A DNA stretch of 6,627 bases from Candidatus Sulfopaludibacter sp. SbA3 (GTDB lineage Bacteria > Acidobacteriota > Vicinamibacteria > Vicinamibacterales > UBA2999). The position numbers and the translations under genes were made by a program. The notes below the pieces were generated by a model. The model saw nothing but the letters and a program-made list of their open reading frames with translations, was not told where the DNA came from and did no database searches. The stretch lies in contig CAMBHC010000154.1 of NCBI GenBank assembly GCA_945866285.1, positions 1 to 6,627 of the forward strand. The letters run 5' to 3'. Of this stretch, positions 5,927 through 6,627 are shown one piece after another; position 1 is the first letter of the stretch, and every line of letters begins with the position of its first letter.

Positions 5927-6627
5927 CGCGTCTCATGATCTCGTGCGGCGAGCCATCCGGCGATCTTTACGCCGGCGCGCTCGTCGCCGCCTTGCGCCGC
6001 CGCGAACCTGACCTCGAGGTGTTCGGCCTTGGCGGTGAGCAACTGAAGGCCGCTGGCGGCGAACTGATCGCCGACTTTCACGGCCTGTCGGTCACCGGAC
6101 TCACCGAGGCCCTTGCCGTGCTGCCGCGCTCGTGGCGGACGCTGCGCCTGTTGACCGAAGCCGCGCGCATGCGCCAGCCGCAGGCGTTGATCGTGATCGA
6201 CTATCCCGACTTCAACTTCCGCCTGATGCGCGCCATCAAGGCACTCGGCGTGCCGGTGATCTATTACGTCAGTCCGCAGTTATGGGCGTGGCGCGCCGGC
6301 CGCATGAAGACCATGAAGCGGTTCGTCGACCGGGTGCTGCCGATCTTCCCATTCGAGGAGGCGCTGTATCAGCAAGCTGGAGTGGATGTGCGTTTCGTGG
6401 GCCACCCGCTGATTGAACTGACCACGCCAACGCAATCGCGTGAGGCACTGCTGCAGCGACTGAACCTCGACCCGGCGAACCCCGTCGTCGCGTTGCTGCC
6501 AGGCAGCCGAATCAACGAACTCGAACGGCTGGCCCCGGTGATTGCCGCGTCCCTGCCGATCATTGCCGCGCAGGTGCCCGGGGTGCAGTTCATCGTCGCC
6601 CAGGCACCCAACTTGTCGAACCACTTG
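5923..6627 (+). CDS. lpxB: Lipid-A-disaccharide synthase LpxB (3'-partial)
   Basis: LpxB, a GT19 glycosyltransferase, joins lipid X to UDP-2,3-diacylglucosamine to make the lipid A disaccharide at the inner face of the cytoplasmic membrane. The first 235 residues are present; the family is usually near 380, so roughly 145 are missing past the edge. Visible motifs, in order: ISCGEPSGDLYAG (6-18), FGLGG (34-38), LSVTGLTEAL (55-64), DYPDFNFRL (93-101), YYVSPQLWAWR (114-124), PFEE (143-146), FVGHPL (158-163) and LLPGSRINEL (191-200). All are typical of active LpxB. The start is taken as GTG 5923, in a GTGA overlap with the upstream M16 gene, which gives the usual TRLMISCGEPSGD beginning; ATG 5935 would leave only Met-Ile-Ser before CGEPSGD. 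Only a weak AGG lies upstream, so translation is probably coupled to the M16 gene. Confidence 0.94.
   Translation, partial: MTRLMISCGEPSGDLYAGALVAALRRREPDLEVFGLGGEQLKAAGGELIADFHGLSVTGLTEALAVLPRSWRTLRLLTEAARMRQPQALIVIDYPDFNFRLMRAIKALGVPVIYYVSPQLWAWRAGRMKTMKRFVDRVLPIFPFEEALYQQAGVDVRFVGHPLIELTTPTQSREALLQRLNLDPANPVVALLPGSRINELERLAPVIAASLPIIAAQVPGVQFIVAQAPNLSNHL

Noticed and set aside
1..6627. CRISPR arrays, tRNA/rRNA genes, IS elements or attachment sites
   Set aside because: No regularly spaced repeats, no tRNA-like cloverleaf sequence, no transposase motifs and no terminal inverted repeats were seen; nearly every base is in a coding region.

Overview
The window is GC-rich (roughly two thirds G+C by eye) and carries six genes, all on the + strand with almost no spacing. 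It fits a Gram-negative bacterium that makes lipid A. Gene content, codon use, short palindromes built on GGCGG/CCGCC arms and -10 boxes set right against start codons suggest Acidobacteriota, perhaps Vicinamibacteria. That placement is an inference from general familiarity, not a database result.

Left part (1-1985): the window opens inside the C-terminus of a probable membrane-bound metal-dependent hydrolase of the YdjM/DUF457 type. A 56-base gap follows, holding a small GC hairpin and a TACAAT box six bases before the next ATG. Next comes an exported zinc enzyme of the phospholipase C / P1 nuclease superfamily, with all nine expected metal ligands identifiable. It overlaps by one base a 229-residue membrane-associated protein that resembles the mitochondrial K+/H+ exchange-related family (Mit_KHE1).

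Right part (1986-6627): an extended -10 box overlaps the stop codon of the preceding gene and sits seven bases before the GTG of lpxD (lipid A step 3). lpxD is followed, through stop/start overlaps of 1, 4 and 4 bases, by two M16 zinc-peptidase subunits and then lpxB (lipid A disaccharide synthase), which runs off the right edge. The first M16 protein carries the zinc site (HFFEH plus distal Glu) but lacks the second-half Tyr. The second lacks the zinc site but has the Arg/Tyr pair. They look like complementary halves of one exported heterodimeric protease.

The most interesting points are the placement of a split M16 protease inside a tightly coupled lpxD...lpxB unit where fabZ and lpxA are more usual, a perfect 20-base palindrome inside the signal-peptide codons of the first M16 gene, and the apparently leaderless promoters. 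No RNA genes, IS elements, CRISPR arrays or convincing terminators were seen.
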